From Parabacteroides sp. FAFU027 (GTDB lineage Bacteria > Bacteroidota > Bacteroidia > Bacteroidales > UBA7332), in NCBI RefSeq assembly GCF_022808675.1, contig NZ_JAKZKV010000011.1:62001-126000 (forward strand): DNA of 64,000 bases, in the 5' to 3' direction. Below are positions 62,565-64,000 of this stretch, piece after piece. The number at the start of each line of letters is the position of its first letter. The stretch's first letter is position 1. Below the pieces are notes generated by a model, which saw only the letters and a list, made by a program, of their open reading frames with translations, was not told where the DNA came from and ran no database searches. Made by a program: the position numbers and the translations under genes.

Positions 62565-64000
62565 TCAATAATGGGCTTCGAGCCAGTTATTACCAAATCC
62601 ACCATCTACTTTTAGTGGAACAGATATTGGAAAAGCACGTTCCATTTCTTCAATAACTATCTTTTGAACCTTATCTTTTTCTGTATCCAAAACACTGAAG
62701 TTCAACTCATCATGTACCTGCAGAATCATTTTGGATTGAATATTTTCTTCTTTAAATCTCCGGTAAATATTCACCATGGCAATCTTAATGATATCGGCCG
62801 CAGTTCCCTGGATAGGAGCATTAATCGCATTTCGTTCGGCATATCCTCTCACAATTGAATTGCCGGAGTTGATATCAGGTAACATCCGTTTGCGATTGAG
62901 TAGGGTAGTGACATAACCATCTTTTTTTGCCTGGAGAATGATATTATCCATATACTCTTTAATCTGTGGATAAGTAGCGAAGTACCCTTCTATCAACTCT
63001 TTAGCTTCTGCGCGGGGAATAGTTAACCGTTCCGCCAAGCCAAAAACAGATACACCGTAAATGATACCGAAGTTGGCGGTCTTAGCTTTGCGGCGCATAT
63101 CTTTAGAAACCTCTTCAATAGGAACTTTGAAAATCTTTGCAGATGTGGCAGCATGAATATCTTGTTCAGTTTGAAATGCTTCCACCATATTCTTATCCTG
63201 GCTAAGGTGAGCTATAATACGAAGCTCAATCTGAGAATAGTCAGCCGAAAAGAATGAACAACCTTCATCGGCAATGAATGCTTTGCGGATTTCCTTTCCC
63301 TGTTCATCACGGATAGGAATGTTTTGGAGGTTTGGATTGGTTGAACTTAACCGGCCTGTTGCTGTAACTGTCTGATTAAACGAGGTATGTATCTTTTCTG
63401 TTTTTGGATTAACCAGTTCAGGTAATGCATTGATGTAGGTACTCAATAGTTTTTTCAAACCGCGAAATTCCAGAATCTTTTCAACAATAATATGTTTACT
63501 CTTCAGGTTCTCCAGCACATCTTCCGAAGTGGAATATTGACCGGTTTTGGTTTTCTTTACTTTATCAGTAATTTTCAATTCATCAAAAAGTACCACTCCA
63601 ACCTGTTGTGCTGAGTTGATATTGAAATCATGACCGGCAATTTCAAAAATGGATTTTTCGATTTCCAGAAGTTGAGAGGTAATTTCTTCCGAAGATTGTT
63701 TCAACGCATTTTTATCAACACGCACTCCGTTCATTTCCATTTCTGCCAGTACCAGCATCAATGGCATTTCGATGTCATAAAAAAGTTTCTTCAAATCGCT
63801 GGACTCAATTTCTGCCTCCAGTTTGTTTTTGAGTTGAAGGGTGATGTCGGCATCTTCACAGGCATACTCGTAAATTTTATCCACCGGTACATCACGCATC
63901 GATTTTTGATTTTTTCCTTTCGGACCAATCAGTTCATCAATGTGAATGGTTTTGTAGTTGAGATAGACTTCTGCCATGAAGTCCATATTATGCCGAAGTT
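62565..64000 (-). CDS. polA: DNA polymerase I, C-terminal part (cut by window edge)
   Basis: Only the last ~478 residues are present; the 5' exonuclease and much of the 3'-5' exonuclease domain lie beyond the right edge. The frame continues to base 64000 with RHN before the first internal methionine, so that ATG is not the true start. The A-family polymerase motifs are complete: SADYSQIELRIIAHLS (motif A), RRKAKTANFGIIYG (motif B, O-helix) and QVHDEL (motif C). The 3'-5' exonuclease part is seen only at its end (YEYACEDADITLQL). Core replication/repair enzyme, facing ald across a strong terminator. Confidence 0.96.
   Translation of the reverse strand, partial: LRHNMDFMAEVYLNYKTIHIDELIGPKGKNQKSMRDVPVDKIYEYACEDADITLQLKNKLEAEIESSDLKKLFYDIEMPLMLVLAEMEMNGVRVDKNALKQSSEEITSQLLEIEKSIFEIAGHDFNINSAQQVGVVLFDELKITDKVKKTKTGQYSTSEDVLENLKSKHIIVEKILEFRGLKKLLSTYINALPELVNPKTEKIHTSFNQTVTATGRLSSTNPNLQNIPIRDEQGKEIRKAFIADEGCSFFSADYSQIELRIIAHLSQDKNMVEAFQTEQDIHAATSAKIFKVPIEEVSKDMRRKAKTANFGIIYGVSVFGLAERLTIPRAEAKELIEGYFATYPQIKEYMDNIILQAKKDGYVTTLLNRKRMLPDINSGNSIVRGYAERNAINAPIQGTAADIIKIAMVNIYRRFKEENIQSKMILQVHDELNFSVLDTEKDKVQKIVIEEMERAFPISVPLKVDGGFGNNWLEAHY

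Overview
The window looks like chromosome from a Bacteroidales bacterium, probably a Paludibacter- or Dysgonomonas-like relative. The signs are the DUF1599 - DoxX/BT_3928-type - tpiA - SPOR - folE gene string, a CarboxypepD_reg TonB-dependent receptor, a fused SpmA/SpmB protein, a type II (eukaryote-like) glutamine synthetase, a tmRNA tag reading GENNVALAA, and many -7 elements of the Bacteroidetes form TAnnTTTG. The genus assignment is inference from gene content. No search was run.

Layout. 1-29 kb is mostly core genome: a secreted protein cut by the left edge, NAD synthetase, an outer-membrane DUF6588-like protein, two membrane-anchored AraC regulators, the folE/SPOR/tpiA/BT_3928/DUF1599 group, a Gate-domain membrane protein, a porin, a DNA glycosylase-like repair protein, ssrA (tmRNA), RNase Y with zapA and a coiled-coil partner, a DJ-1 protein, TonB, pdxJ, a CBS/ACT protein, NAD kinase, glutamine synthetase, an aminotransferase, a C26 amidohydrolase, a HAD phosphatase and a metallophosphoesterase.

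28.8-48.6 kb is an accessory block. It is bracketed by two outward-facing small proteins with similar N-termini (28786-29415 and 47805-48614). Inside is a defence island read on the minus strand. A type I restriction-modification operon (hsdM, hsdS, hsdR) has a SIR2-family gene inserted between hsdS and hsdR with 4-bp overlaps on both sides. It continues without a real gap into a DUF262 protein, an AAA/DUF3696 ATPase, a protein whose C-terminus resembles the colicin E3-type rRNA nuclease core, and a GIY-YIG/RAMA protein. Next comes an MqsR-like toxin with an HTH-Panacea antitoxin and a clear promoter/operator. Four small helix-turn-helix proteins lie at the two ends. The right flank (45.7-47.6 kb) is rich in repeats: a 202-bp MITE-like element with 7-bp target duplications, a 30-bp copy of the 3' end of ssrA in inverted orientation to the real gene, and a duplicated 100-nt module.

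48.9-64 kb returns to core genes: DUF3826, AI-2E-type permease, SDR/DUF2867, lipocalin, ychF, a TonB receptor, trmH, nadA, alanine dehydrogenase and the 3' part of polA. Between the TonB receptor and nadA is an AT-rich stretch with a strong cluster of TTATCAAC motifs on one strand, a candidate replication origin. The predominance of minus-strand genes to its left fits that idea weakly.

The strongest candidates for something undescribed are the DUF262 - DUF3696 ATPase - colicin-E3-like protein - GIY-YIG/RAMA set embedded in the type I operon, and the ssrA-derived orphan site with the adjacent MITE.
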